IMG/VR virus record: IMGVR_UViG_3300046009_001247
Location: 1 to 30,011 of that record
Reading direction: 5' to 3' (one strand)
DNA length: 30,011 bases
Origin: a virus
Part shown: in pieces, positions 21,897-30,011 of the stretch
Layout of the letters: each line of letters begins with the position of its first letter
Position numbering within the stretch: the stretch's first letter is position 1
The notes under the pieces: model-generated
Told to the model about the DNA's origin: nothing
The model's input: only the letters and a program-made list of their open reading frames with translations
The model's database searches: none
Translations under genes and position numbers: made by a program

Positions 21897-24758
21897 TTAT
21901 TCACCCTTCAGCGCGGAAATTTCCGCTTTGAGCTGATCGACTTGAGCCGACAATTCTTTCACGGCGTTAATAACCGGAATCATAAACGAGCCGATGCCGA
22001 CGCCAAGCGTTCCGTCTTTATCCTGGTCAATGACCGGAAAATCGTCGACGCCGGCTTCTTCAAGCGCCTGCTTAACATCCTGAGCGATGAAGCCGTAGTT
22101 AAGAGTTTCCGTGTTTTTGACGTTAACTTCGTTGTAGTGATTCGTCAGTTCCTGCGGGACTTCATTTGAAGGTTTCCAATAGAACGTAACCGGAGTTGTT
22201 TTCTTAATAAAATCCAAACCCAACGATTCAAACGGCGTAACATCGCGTTTTAGCCGGATGTCGGACGAGTAAGTCCATGATTTACCCGTAGCCGAAAAAT
22301 CAAGGTAGTAATAGCTGCCTGTCTTGCCAACCGAGATATAATTGTCGCCTTGGCCTGGCGTAGCTTGCCCAAGCACGATTTGGTTTACCCCGGCCGCTGC
22401 TGAAGCGCGTGCATCGACACCAATGATGACATTGTTAGCGCCGGTCGTCGTGGCCGTGCCCGTGTAGCCCGCGCCCGAACCAATAAAGACGTTACCGTCG
22501 CCAGTAGCGGAACGTCCTGCGCTGGACCCGACGCCTGTATTTGTCGTAGCTATAGACGCCGTAAATAGCGCTTTCCAGCCGACCGCCGTATTGTTAAGGC
22601 CGGTCGTATTGCTGTAAAGCGACTGAGTTCCTACGGACACATTGTTTATGCCGGTAGTGTTCCCACGCAATGCTTCTGTTCCAACAGCAGCATTTTCAAT
22701 GCCTGTCGTATTGCTATACAGAGCGCGATAACCGAGCGCAGAATTATACGATCCTGTTGATGCCGTAAGAGCCTGATAGCCAACCGCAGAACTATAAATG
22801 CCTATGTCGTTAGTGAATAATGATTTCCAGCCAACAGCCGTATTACCTACACCGGTTGTATTAGCGTAAAGCGCTTGAACGCCGACGCCGGTGCCGTACG
22901 CCCCCGTAGTGTTCGTGCGCAAGGCTTGATAGCCAACGGCGGCATTTTCAATGCCTGTCGTATTGCCGTATAGAGCTTGATAACCAAGCGCGGAATTATT
23001 AGACGCCGTGTTGGATAAAAGGGATTCAACGCCGACAGATATGTTAGCTGCGCCAATGCTGTTAGTAAACAATGCTTTCCAGCCAACAGCCGTGTTGTTA
23101 AGGCCGGTCGTATTGCTATAAAGGGCTTGAGTGCCTACAGCGGTGCTACGATAACCCCATACGTTCGAACGTAAAGTCTGATATCCGATAGCAACATTTT
23201 CATCGCCGGTCGTGTTCGAGAATAGGGCTTGATAGCCCATAGCGGTGCCATTTGCGCCGGTTGAATTAGTGTATAAAGCTCTATAGCCTACGGCGGTTTG
23301 ATTGGCGGCTCTATTAGCGTAAAGCGCCTCGCCGCCAACGGCCGTATTAAACGAACCCATTCTATTATCATTAAGCGCGTAATACCCGACGGCTGTATTA
23401 TTGGCCCCTGTAAGATTCTCTTTTAGTGTTTCAAACCCAAAAGCTGAGTTATTGTTGGCGTCGCTATTTACAAGTGCATTATAACCTACAGCGGTATTAT
23501 TCGCGCCGGTAATGTTATTATCCATAGAATCATAACCGACAGCCGTATTGCCGACGCCGGTAGTATTGTTAAACATTGACCTATAGCCAATGGCGACATT
23601 ATTATCGACTTCACTTTTTCGAAGCGCAGATATACCAATGCCGACATTATTAGTGCCGCCGGTGCCTTCACGAAGCGCCGAAACGCCGATGCCGATATTA
23701 TTATTGGAGTAAGTTCTTGCCTGTAACGCATTCAATCCAATAACAATATTCTGCGTTCCGGTAAGATTTTCATACAGCGCTTGATACCCGACAACTGTAT
23801 TACCCCAGCCCGTTGTATTTTTGAACATAGACTGACGGCCAATGGAAATATTATTACTGGCCGTTGTATTGGCAGGCATAGCGTCTGAGCCAATGGCAAC
23901 GTTATAAAGCCCTTCAGTATTAGATTTTAGTGCGTTAAATCCAACGGCCGTATTTTCATCGCCAAAAGTATTTGTTACTAAAGCATTGTAGCCAACGGAC
24001 GTATTTTCCATGCCGGTCGTATTGGCCGCAAGCGCGCTCCAGCCAACAGCCGTATTGCTTACGCCTGTCGAAGTGTTGCGCAGCGCCTGATAGCCTATAG
24101 CTGTCTGACCCGATACGTTGACAGTGCTATAGAGAGCTTCATAACCAACAGAAGTGTTAGTTGACCCGGAGGAATTTAAGAAAAGCGCTTTCCAGCCTAC
24201 CGCCGTATTGTTAAGGCCAGTCGTATTGCTATAAAGGGCTTGAGTGCCCACCGCTGTGCTGCGGTAACCCCAAATATTTGACCGCAATGCTTGATAGCCA
24301 ATAGCAACATTTTCGTCGCCGGTTGTATTTACGCGTAATGTTTCATAGCCTAAACCAGTAAGGCCAGTTCCGGTCGTATTAGCCGTTAAAACGCTGGAGC
24401 CAACCGCTGTATTGGCTGCGACGCCGCCGCCGCTTTTGCCAATAATCATGCCGTTAACCGACATATCCGCGCTGGCGGTTAACGTAGCGCCGTTATACTG
24501 TAAGCCGCTATTGCCAGTAAGGCGCGTGCCGTCAAAATAAGTTATATAGTTAGTAATAAAATTAGCCGCGTTAGTGCCGCCAGATGCGATATTCAATGGC
24601 GATGTAAGCGTAAGGCTGGACGCTGTTAACGCGCGCCCAGCCGTTACGTCAGATACAGCGACTTTTTTAGTCGTTCCGGACTGGACAATAGGTAAGACTT
24701 CCGAGCCGGTGAGCGGGGTTGTTGCAGCCGGAAGAGAGGAAATCTTTACGTCAGCCAT
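21897..24758 (-). CDS. Long repeat fibre with S74 intramolecular chaperone
   Basis: The 953-aa product has an N-terminal attachment-type region (KISSLPAATTPLTGSEVLPI), then about 35-40 repeats of 17 residues (NTAVGWKALFLNSSGST-like) from about residue 115 to 780, and a C-terminal S74 autochaperone from about 830. S74 evidence is SDIRLKRDV with Ser832 and Lys837 as the self-cleavage residues, plus LNYGFIAQDVKQALEE and a final coiled coil (VKELSAQVDQLKAEISALK). S74 domains fold the trimer and are then released. Repeats recall YadA-type head repeats and probably form a long trimeric beta shaft. The gene lies between portal and scaffold, an unusual place for a tail fibre, so a head fibre is possible. 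Confidence 0.9.
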   Translation of the reverse strand: MADVKISSLPAATTPLTGSEVLPIVQSGTTKKVAVSDVTAGRALTASSLTLTSPLNIASGGTNAANFITNYITYFDGTRLTGNSGLQYNGATLTASADMSVNGMIIGKSGGGVAANTAVGSSVLTANTTGTGLTGLGYETLRVNTTGDENVAIGYQALRSNIWGYRSTAVGTQALYSNTTGLNNTAVGWKALFLNSSGSTNTSVGYEALYSTVNVSGQTAIGYQALRNTSTGVSNTAVGWSALAANTTGMENTSVGYNALVTNTFGDENTAVGFNALKSNTEGLYNVAIGSDAMPANTTASNNISIGRQSMFKNTTGWGNTVVGYQALYENLTGTQNIVIGLNALQARTYSNNNIGIGVSALREGTGGTNNVGIGISALRKSEVDNNVAIGYRSMFNNTTGVGNTAVGYDSMDNNITGANNTAVGYNALVNSDANNNSAFGFETLKENLTGANNTAVGYYALNDNRMGSFNTAVGGEALYANRAANQTAVGYRALYTNSTGANGTAMGYQALFSNTTGDENVAIGYQTLRSNVWGYRSTAVGTQALYSNTTGLNNTAVGWKALFTNSIGAANISVGVESLLSNTASNNSALGYQALYGNTTGIENAAVGYQALRTNTTGAYGTGVGVQALYANTTGVGNTAVGWKSLFTNDIGIYSSAVGYQALTASTGSYNSALGYRALYSNTTGIENAAVGTEALRGNTTGINNVSVGTQSLYSNTTGLNNTAVGWKALFTASIATTNTGVGSSAGRSATGDGNVFIGSGAGYTGTATTTGANNVIIGVDARASAAAGVNQIVLGQATPGQGDNYISVGKTGSYYYLDFSATGKSWTYSSDIRLKRDVTPFESLGLDFIKKTTPVTFYWKPSNEVPQELTNHYNEVNVKNTETLNYGFIAQDVKQALEEAGVDDFPVIDQDKDGTLGVGIGSFMIPVINAVKELSAQVDQLKAEISALKGE
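22418..24416 (-). repeat. 51-nt (17-residue) repeat array in the long fibre gene
   Basis: About 35-40 degenerate tandem units of 51 nt encode N-(T/V)-(A/S)-(V/I)-G-x-x-(A/S)-L-x-x-N-T-T-G-x-x variants. Two distant blocks are near-identical at protein level: residues starting DENVAIGYQAL (about 24330 down) and again DENVAIGYQTL (about 23210 down), each running four units through YRSTAVGTQALYSNTTGLNN. Exact matches such as gtcgtattgctataaagg occur in both, indicating segmental duplication or recent recombination between units. Confidence 0.85.
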
Positions 24759-24769
24759 TTATGCAGTCC

Positions 24770-25039
24770 TTATTCGTAAAAAATCGTAACGACGGGGTTA
24801 GTGCCCGCAAGGACGACATATAAACCCTTACTCAAACTAACACCTTCAGCCGGCATTACATAATTGCCTGGCGTTGCGCCAGTAAAAGTATCAATCACCG
24901 TTGGATCCGACGCGGACGCCGTTGCTGAGTCATACACAGCCACAGTCGGGGACGTGCCGCTAGAGACAAAGATGCCTTTCAGCTTAGCATAACCGATTTT
25001 GACCTGCGTAGACGCAGTAAGTTTCATTGAATATGCCAT
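24770..25039 (-). CDS. Small beta-rich virion-operon protein
   Basis: The 89-aa product (MAYSMKLTASTQVKIGYAKLKGIFV ... GVSLSKGLYVVLAGTNPVVTIFY) is a compact beta-strand protein. The pattern of KLKGIFVSSGTSPTVAVYDS, followed by a TVIDTF strand and a KGLYVVLAG strand, recurs in many small phage proteins near portal and fibre genes and suggests a head decoration or fibre-socket protein. No functional assignment is secure. It is 7 nt from the upstream gene and 11 nt from the fibre, whose Shine-Dalgarno (AAGGACTG) overlaps its end. Confidence 0.72.
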   Translation of the reverse strand: MAYSMKLTASTQVKIGYAKLKGIFVSSGTSPTVAVYDSATASASDPTVIDTFTGATPGNYVMPAEGVSLSKGLYVVLAGTNPVVTIFYE

Positions 25040-25046
25040 TTAAGCC

Positions 25047-25403
25047 TCACGCTAAGAATTTAAGTTTATACAGCGTAGACAGATACAGTCCTTCAATCTC
25101 ATCAATGATGTTTTGAAGCGCCGTATCATCTTTGTATTCTTTGCGCTCTTTGCGCACCTCTTCAAGCGAATCTTCAAGAAACTCAACGACATTGTTGGTT
25201 TTCTTGGCCGAATGCAGCGTAATCGGCCCAATCAGGCCGTATCGCCCCTGATAAGCCTCCGCCAGCGTGTCTGCTAGGTCGACAACCGCCGGGTAAAACT
25301 TACCCAAAGCCTTGTGCTTGGCGTAAGAACGTGTGTTCAAGTGCACGGAATGCGTCACGTCGCGCGCTAAGAACAAATGTCCGATCAGATCCGCGCAGCT
25401 CAT
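25047..25403 (-). CDS. DUF5856-like helical protein
   Basis: The 118-aa product is all helical, with LIGHLFLARDVTHSVHLNTRSYAKHKALGKFYPAVVDLADTLAEAYQGRYG at the start and EFLEDSLEEVRKERKEYKDDTALQNIIDEIEGLY at the end. The His/Glu/Asp pattern and four-helix look recall ferritin-like or Dps-like folds, which have been suggested for the DUF5856 group; whether metal is bound here is unknown. The start ATG overlaps the portal TGA (ATGA), so it is translationally coupled to the portal. A portal-assembly or head-associated role is inference. Confidence 0.7.
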   Translation of the reverse strand: MSCADLIGHLFLARDVTHSVHLNTRSYAKHKALGKFYPAVVDLADTLAEAYQGRYGLIGPITLHSAKKTNNVVEFLEDSLEEVRKERKEYKDDTALQNIIDEIEGLYLSTLYKLKFLA

Positions 25404-27517
25404 TGACCCATTCCTTGTATCGGAGCGTTACCGGGGACAATATCGCCCGTATCCAGCGCCGCCGCTATCGTGCCCTGCACAATATCCTGAATTTGCTCTG
25501 GCGACAAACCAGCCTGCATAGCCGAAAGCCGTTTTGTTTCGGCCTCATATGCCTTGATCTGACTGTTCTGCTCGTCAATCGCCAGCTTTTGCATTTCATA
25601 CGACTGCATGAGCTGCTGGATCTGGGCGTTGGTCTGCTCCATCGCCTGCGCCATCTGCTCCATTTGCTGACGCATAACCTGCGCTTCCGGCGACTCGTCC
25701 GTATCGGCCAGAACCTTCGGATCAAGCATCTTCTCGAACCGCTTGGCCATCGTCTCCGCGCCTGGCCAATCCATGTTCTTGACGAACAGATCGCCCGCGA
25801 CTCCCCACAGCGCAGGGTTGGTCTGGAGGATCTGGCCCATCGTGTCCATCGCCTCCTGCTTACGGGTCATGTAGCTGGGGCCAGACGACACATGCACGTC
25901 ATAGGTGCCGACGTTGGGGTTGTAGATCTTCATGATCTCAATACCCTCTTCGTTGACGATTGACCGCACCGCCTCCGGCTGAGCCGGGTTGATGCGCGCC
26001 ATGCCAACTTCGCCCTCGACATTGATGATACGGGCGACGCGCTGCGTGTCGTAGATCTTGGGGATCATGTCCACGAGCTGACGCGCAACGTATTTTACCG
26101 CGCGCGCGAGGTTGTCGACATAATGATAAGTACTCGTGTCGCCTTGCCGCTCCCTAGCGAGGATCGCACGACCCGTCCGCTCGTTGGAAGTCGCCCCAAT
26201 GCTACTATCGTACTGGCCAGTGGTCGACTTGATGTCTTCGCCAGCCCCCACCTTGGCTTGAATAAGGCCCGTTTGAGCCATCGGAGGCTGGGCGCGTTCA
26301 GGTAGCGGTAACGGGTTGCCGGCTCCGTCGGTAACATCGGGATTGACCTCCAGATACGGCCAGTTGTTCGTATTGGCCGTTTTCCAGTTGGTTTCGTAAC
26401 CTTCGAACTGGCCGCCATAGCCGATAAACGGCGCTTTGGGGGCCAGCGCCAGCATTTCCGCTTCCTGGCTGACCCAATAGTTATACATGCGCTGCGCGTC
26501 TTTGGCGTTACGCACAAGACCGCTAATGTAGATCTGACCGTCAACCTCGAACTCGTTGCCGATGACGCGAATCACGGGAATGTATTTACCCGCCCATTCA
26601 CGCTCTTCCAGTACCTCATAGCCGTTGGTCTTGATCCACATGATTTTGCGGCGGTCGCTTTCGCGCGAGCGCAGCGGTTTGCCATAGGCGCTCTTGAGCC
26701 GGCGATCCTCCGGCGTGCCATCGAACGCCGTAATATTGTCCGGGTAAAGGTTCAGTTTGGCGCGCTTGGTATCGACGTAAAAATACTCAGCGATGCGCAC
26801 CGTTTCCTGGCTAACCCACATGCTCAGCGTCTGGTCGCCCACGCCCTGACTCATCATGCCGGTCACAGGCGTCGCGTCAGGATACATGCGCTCGTATTCG
26901 GCCTTCGGAATGTCTTCCGTAATAAAGCACCAGTTCGCGTCCTGACCGCACGGGTCTTGGATCATCGGGTCCATGTAGACGCTGAAGCTGCTACGGACGC
27001 GCGCGATGCGGATGTCCTGCTCGAAAGAGTCTTCTTTCGTGTATTCCGTCAGGATGCGGATATAGCCCTCGCCGTATGTGACCTGGTTATCACAAGCCGT
27101 GTCATAAGCTACGTCGGCGTCGGACATATACTCAATGTGCCGCACGATACCGTCGAAGATCTCCGCGACCTCCGGGTCGGCGTTGTCGTCGGCCGGGATG
27201 ACGCGCGCAGTCGGACGGTTCTGGCGCTGTTCGTTTGTCACGAGACGCACATGCTGCGGCAGCTTATTGATCGTCAGGCACGGTCGCGCGTTGATCGTCT
27301 GCCCCTGCACCGCGCCGCGTGTCGCCAGCACGTCTGCCGGCCACTGCCACGCGTTGTCTGGCGATCCCGCCATAAACCGCAGATCGTCCAGCTCATCTTC
27401 ACGGCTGTCTGAATAGGCCGCCTGCGCCACCGTAAAGCGGTGACGCATGGTGGCCAGACGATCCGTGTCGTCGGCCTCGCTGACCTTACCGGCCGCTACA
27501 ACATCATCACTTGCCAC
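25400..27517 (-). CDS. Portal protein, P22 gp1 family
   Basis: The 705-aa product shows the P22 portal layout: an N-terminal region ([20 protein letters not shown]), the conserved [50 protein letters not shown], a central body, and a Gln-rich C-terminal helical barrel ([20 protein letters not shown]; about 600-650). P22 gp1 is 725 aa, so the length agrees. It forms the dodecameric ring for DNA entry and exit. The start is taken as GTG at 27517, with an AAAGGCAAG Shine-Dalgarno; it overlaps the preceding tiny gene by 11 nt. The next in-frame ATG (27448) would lose 23 residues. Confidence 0.93.
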   Translation of the reverse strand: MASDDVVAAGKVSEADDTDRLATMRHRFTVAQAAYSDSREDELDDLRFMAGSPDNAWQWPADVLATRGAVQGQTINARPCLTINKLPQHVRLVTNEQRQNRPTARVIPADDNADPEVAEIFDGIVRHIEYMSDADVAYDTACDNQVTYGEGYIRILTEYTKEDSFEQDIRIARVRSSFSVYMDPMIQDPCGQDANWCFITEDIPKAEYERMYPDATPVTGMMSQGVGDQTLSMWVSQETVRIAEYFYVDTKRAKLNLYPDNITAFDGTPEDRRLKSAYGKPLRSRESDRRKIMWIKTNGYEVLEEREWAGKYIPVIRVIGNEFEVDGQIYISGLVRNAKDAQRMYNYWVSQEAEMLALAPKAPFIGYGGQFEGYETNWKTANTNNWPYLEVNPDVTDGAGNPLPLPERAQPPMAQTGLIQAKVGAGEDIKSTTGQYDSSIGATSNERTGRAILARERQGDTSTYHYVDNLARAVKYVARQLVDMIPKIYDTQRVARIINVEGEVGMARINPAQPEAVRSIVNEEGIEIMKIYNPNVGTYDVHVSSGPSYMTRKQEAMDTMGQILQTNPALWGVAGDLFVKNMDWPGAETMAKRFEKMLDPKVLADTDESPEAQVMRQQMEQMAQAMEQTNAQIQQLMQSYEMQKLAIDEQNSQIKAYEAETKRLSAMQAGLSPEQIQDIVQGTIAAALDTGDIVPGNAPIQGMGQ

Positions 27518-27671
27518 AAGACTTGCCTTTGCTCATGGACGGCTTCTTAGCCGCCGCGCGCTTCGTCGAATACGCGATGGCGACGGCCTGTTTCGGCGGC
27601 TTGCCCGCTTTGATTTCGGCCGCAACATTTTTGCGAAAGGCGTTCTTGCTAGTCGATTTAACTAACGGCAT
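27507..27671 (-). CDS. Tiny basic protein, DUF6496-like
   Basis: The 54-aa product ([20 protein letters not shown] ... [21 protein letters not shown]) matches the small phage DUF6496-like pattern: PLVKSxSxxAF, [21 protein letters not shown]. It is Lys/Arg-rich and ends in SCGK. Its ATG overlaps the previous TAA (TAATG), and its own end TGTGGCAAGTGA includes the GTG start of the portal. It could bind nucleic acid or portal/terminase, but no function is established. It is short enough to be missed by length filters. Confidence 0.8.
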   Translation of the reverse strand: MPLVKSTSKNAFRKNVAAEIKAGKPPKQAVAIAYSTKRAAAKKPSMSKGKSCGK

Positions 27672-27826
27672 TAGCGTTTTCCTTTAGCTGTCTTCGCAGA
27701 TCTCACGAACGCTTTACTTGTCGGTGCGCCTTCTGCGCCTGGCTTGCGCATTTTCTCGCCTGATCCGGCTTTGATGCGCGCGCGCTTCGCGTGAATGTTG
27801 GCGTAGAGCCCAGGCTTACTTGCCAC
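27671..27826 (-). CDS. Tiny basic phage protein, GTG start
   Basis: The 51-aa product (M)[20 protein letters not shown]...[17 protein letters not shown] is a recurrent tiny phage protein form: [21 protein letters not shown], APTxxAF. It is strongly basic, with no hydrophobic segment. The GTG start (27826-27824) overlaps the upstream stop by 11 nt; it ends TAATG into the next tiny gene. The role is unknown; location between terminase and portal suggests DNA packaging or head assembly. It is easily overlooked because of its size and GTG start. Confidence 0.78.
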   Translation of the reverse strand: MASKPGLYANIHAKRARIKAGSGEKMRKPGAEGAPTSKAFVRSAKTAKGKR

Positions 27827-28067
27827 AGTTCCACCTCTTCATGCTGGCCTTCGCCCGCTCCGCGTTCTTAGACTTAGCGACCACGCCGCCCATGCGCGCG
27901 CAGAACGACTTCTTACGGCCCTCGTCGGCCTTGGTCTTAGGGTTGGGAGCCGGCGGCTTCAGCTTGCTGCCCGTCGCGGCGTTATACTTAGCCCGGCCCT
28001 TGGCCGTCAGACCAGCGCCAGCTTTCGTCGACAGCTTCTCGCCACGTCCTACTGACAGCGATACCAT
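27816..28067 (-). CDS. Small basic phage protein, possible DUF6321 family
   Basis: The 83-aa product contains SVGRGEKLSTKAGAGLTAKGRAKYNAATGSKLKPP, a pattern found in many small phage proteins between terminase and portal, then a Lys-rich KKSFCARMGGVVAKSKNAERAKASMKRW end with Cys at about 56 and 81. It is very basic overall, so DNA contact is plausible. The family label is from memory of the GRGExLS...GxTAKGRAKYN pattern and is tentative. The ATG lies right after the terminase stop; its end TGTGGCAAGTAA holds the GTG start of the next gene. Confidence 0.8.
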   Translation of the reverse strand: MVSLSVGRGEKLSTKAGAGLTAKGRAKYNAATGSKLKPPAPNPKTKADEGRKKSFCARMGGVVAKSKNAERAKASMKRWNCGK

Positions 28068-29597
28068 CTAATGTCCCATCCATCCTGAAGAGGCTGCGTT
28101 GCCACCATACGTTACGCGCGGTCTGTTGTCTATGGGCCGCGCCTCCCTGTGCGCCACCGGATACGCGAACGTCACGGCGATAGCGTCGGCGGCGTCTGGA
28201 CTGGCCAATCCTCGCGCCTTCATGTCTTTTTTGCTCTCTAGGAATATAGTCCCTTTACTGTCGGGCTTCATCATTGGGCCGGTCAGGTCGGACTTGAGGA
28301 ATCGGTCGTTTGGTATGCTGGCTGTCTTCAGCCACTCCCGCATGGCGTGCCACATCTCAGCCCGCTTGTTCCCGAACATGATGGGCCTTGAGGACTTGCT
28401 GCCAAAGTTGACGCCCCGGATCTTGTATCGTTGCTCCTTGAGCCGGTCGACGACGCCCGCGCCTAGGCCGCCTTCGTCCACGACGACGAGCGCTGGGCGG
28501 AACTCTTCGATGATGTCGATTACCCGCCCGACCACCTCCATCGTGTCATCGCCCCGGTAGCGACGTATGCCGATGATGTCGCGGCCCTGCCGGATGGCGA
28601 TGACCGTAGCATCAGCGCCGAACCGCGCCGGGTCGACGCCGACGATTATCGGAGCCGTCTGATCCTTCTGTGGCGGCCGTGTCTGCGCGTCCATGACCAG
28701 TGACGACGGTATGAACTGGTCATCCGATGCGTTCGGGAATGCTCCGTAGACCTCGACGTGAGCCTGAGCGCTGTCGGGGCCGTATTCGTCGATAATCTGC
28801 TGATAGACTGCCTTATCAGTTCCCTCCACGCTTCTGGCGTCAACAACCTTGTTTCGCCAGAAGTCGCGCTTGTTGTGGAAGCACTCGTAGAAATATCCGC
28901 TGTTACGGCGGGGGTTGCTAAAGCTAAGCCAAAAACGATTAGGAGTGTTCTCTGTAAAGAAGCCACTGGCCACCGCCCAGATAGAGTCATCAATACCGCT
29001 GGCCTCGTCGAACACCAGCATGACGCCCGCGAAGTTATGCACGCCCGCGTAGCTGTCCGGGTTCTCGGCCGACCATAGCCGCCCCTCCACGCCCCAATAG
29101 CGCGTGCCCAGCTTCAGATCCCGCTCGACCAGTTCCGCGATCCACTTGGCCGGCAGCACGCGGGTAGCGCTCACCTCAAACCAATGGCTGTTAAGGCACA
29201 TTGATAGCCATTTAGTTATCTCGGCCCAGGTGACGCTGCGCAACTGCGCTTCTGAGTTGGCGGACACAATGGTCGTCGAGCCGATTCGGGTCGTCAGCAT
29301 CCAGATCACGAGCCATGAGACGAGGGCCGACTTGCCGATTCCGCGACCGGATGACGTGGCCATGCGGAACGTCTCAAAATCGACTTTTCCGCCGTTCTCG
29401 CGGATGTGCTCACGCAGTTCGGTCAGCACCTCAAGCTGCCACTTGCGCGGGCCTGTGAAGTGCTCCAGCGGCGTGCCGGCCTTACCCCACGGAAACGCCA
29501 TCCTCACGAACGCCACGGGGTCGTTCTTCACCTGCGCCGACCATAGGGTCGCCATCAGCTTCTGTTCTTCGTCCGCTGAGTAGATCGGCACTTGCAT
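28068..29597 (-). CDS. Terminase large subunit
   Basis: The 509-aa product is a packaging motor with nuclease. ATPase motifs: Walker A SGRGIGKS (83-90), Walker B VMLVFDEAS (192-200, catalytic Glu at 198), and a coupling motif SFSNPRR (225-231). The C-terminal RNase H-like nuclease includes IIVGVDPARFGADATV with Asp322, LVVVDEGGLGAG, and DAADAIAVTF. The start at 29597 has an AGGGAGAG Shine-Dalgarno and lies inside the small subunit gene, giving a 116-nt overlap. Residues AFPWGKAGTPLEHFTGPRKWQ (34-54) match the N-terminal pattern of P22-like podovirus terminases. Whether packaging is headful or site-specific cannot be judged. Confidence 0.95.
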   Translation of the reverse strand: MQVPIYSADEEQKLMATLWSAQVKNDPVAFVRMAFPWGKAGTPLEHFTGPRKWQLEVLTELREHIRENGGKVDFETFRMATSSGRGIGKSALVSWLVIWMLTTRIGSTTIVSANSEAQLRSVTWAEITKWLSMCLNSHWFEVSATRVLPAKWIAELVERDLKLGTRYWGVEGRLWSAENPDSYAGVHNFAGVMLVFDEASGIDDSIWAVASGFFTENTPNRFWLSFSNPRRNSGYFYECFHNKRDFWRNKVVDARSVEGTDKAVYQQIIDEYGPDSAQAHVEVYGAFPNASDDQFIPSSLVMDAQTRPPQKDQTAPIIVGVDPARFGADATVIAIRQGRDIIGIRRYRGDDTMEVVGRVIDIIEEFRPALVVVDEGGLGAGVVDRLKEQRYKIRGVNFGSKSSRPIMFGNKRAEMWHAMREWLKTASIPNDRFLKSDLTGPMMKPDSKGTIFLESKKDMKARGLASPDAADAIAVTFAYPVAHREARPIDNRPRVTYGGNAASSGWMGH

Positions 29598-29988
29598 CTA
29601 ATATCTCTCCCTGGATCACCCTTTGTTGCGCCTCTTCTAGCGCCGCGATGATGGATATGCGCTGCTCGACCTGCACCTGCACCGACTGCGGGGCTGTCCA
29701 CTTGTGGACGTGCTTGAGGATGTCCAGCGCCGCCTTCGTGTCGCCAGCGCGCGCCGCGTTGTGCAGCACCTCGGACATTTCCGCTTCGCCCTCGGCGCGT
29801 CCTTTATGCTCAGCATACTCCGCGATGGGGTCGAACTGCACAAGCCTGCGGTATTCCTGGGGGGTCATGCCCGCGGCGTAGGCAAGCGTGTCGCCCTTCA
29901 GCCCTTTGCGGGCGGCGAGATAGATGCGCTCTAGGACGGCTTCCGTCGCCTCTATTTTGCGCGGCTCGTATGGAAGAGATTCGAACAT
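29482..29988 (-). CDS. Terminase small subunit
   Basis: The 168-aa product has an N-terminal IEATEAVLERIYLAARKGLKGDTLAYAAGM segment and LVQFDPIAEYAEHKGRAEGEAEMS, followed by the NAARAGDTKAALDILKHVHKW helical hairpin. This layout is a common small-subunit form that recognises DNA for packaging. The C-terminal 38 residues (DPMVGAGEERPRGVREDGVSVG at the end) run inside the large subunit in another frame, so the family-conserved part may end near residue 130. It is the first gene of the visible late operon; the promoter would be just beyond the right edge. The ATG is at 29988. Confidence 0.88.
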   Translation of the reverse strand: MFESLPYEPRKIEATEAVLERIYLAARKGLKGDTLAYAAGMTPQEYRRLVQFDPIAEYAEHKGRAEGEAEMSEVLHNAARAGDTKAALDILKHVHKWTAPQSVQVQVEQRISIIAALEEAQQRVIQGEILDASADLLSGRRTEADGDPMVGAGEERPRGVREDGVSVG

Positions 29989-30011
29989 AATAAACTTTTT
30001 AGCATGTTACT

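Noticed and set aside
22418-24416. Regularly spaced repeats that could suggest a CRISPR-like array
   Set aside because: Period is 51 nt throughout, fully in frame, and encodes a fibre repeat; there are no unique spacers.
1-30011. Integrase, attachment sites, tRNAs or insertion sequences
   Set aside because: None could be recognised on either strand, so lysogeny cannot be supported or excluded from this window.

Overview
This window is part of the genome of a short-tailed (podovirus-like) double-stranded DNA phage or prophage, with P22-type virion architecture. The diagnostic genes are a terminase pair, a P22 gp1-type portal, a scaffold, a P22 gp5-type coat protein, gp4- and gp10-type head-tail closure proteins, three large internal-virion or ejection-type proteins, two fibre proteins and a GH19 endolysin. 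No tail tube, tail sheath or tape-measure gene is visible. Starts are mostly ATG with Shine-Dalgarno sequences, with some GTG and one TTG. All three stop codons are used. The host cannot be named from sequence alone; a Gram-negative proteobacterium is a reasonable inference.

Layout. The left early block is on the minus strand (1-2568): a partial coiled-coil protein, a possible ssDNA-binding protein, a RecB/Cas4-like nuclease with an Fe-S cysteine set, and a small DNA methyltransferase. It is driven by a promoter candidate in the 2569-2637 divergent gap and has a terminator candidate at 296-321. A right-facing early block (2638-4741, plus) encodes a VRR-NUC nuclease, a SNF2-like helicase, a 69-aa protein and a DUF6378-type protein. 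It meets the late operon at a hairpin at 4790-4814.

The late block is one minus-strand operon (transcribed from 29988 down to 4830): terminase small and large subunits; three tiny basic proteins; portal; a small DUF5856-like protein; a beta-rich 89-aa protein; a 953-aa fibre with 17-residue repeats and an S74 autochaperone; a small protein; two GT-A glycosyltransferases; scaffold; coat protein; a hairpin terminator; two tandem paralogues; a DUF115/Maf-like protein; a small overlapped protein; gp4-like adaptor; gp10-like hub; a jelly-roll-like virion protein; a second fibre with a HxH-rich tip; a Cys-rich 88-aa protein; three ejection-type proteins, one carrying a lytic transglycosylase domain; a membrane/coiled-coil protein; the endolysin; and a short membrane protein. 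Most late junctions overlap by 1-11 nt (TAATG, ATGA, GTGA), which suggests translational coupling.

The most notable points are: a late small membrane gene with an in-frame TGA followed by 24 more open codons; three sugar-transfer-type genes inside the capsid operon; long out-of-frame gene overlaps at terminase small/large and before the gp4 adaptor; two consecutive gene junctions with the same TGTGGCAAGT stop/GTG-start overlap; and an 11-residue repeat array in an ejection-type protein. No tRNA, rRNA, CRISPR array, insertion sequence, integrase or attachment site was seen.
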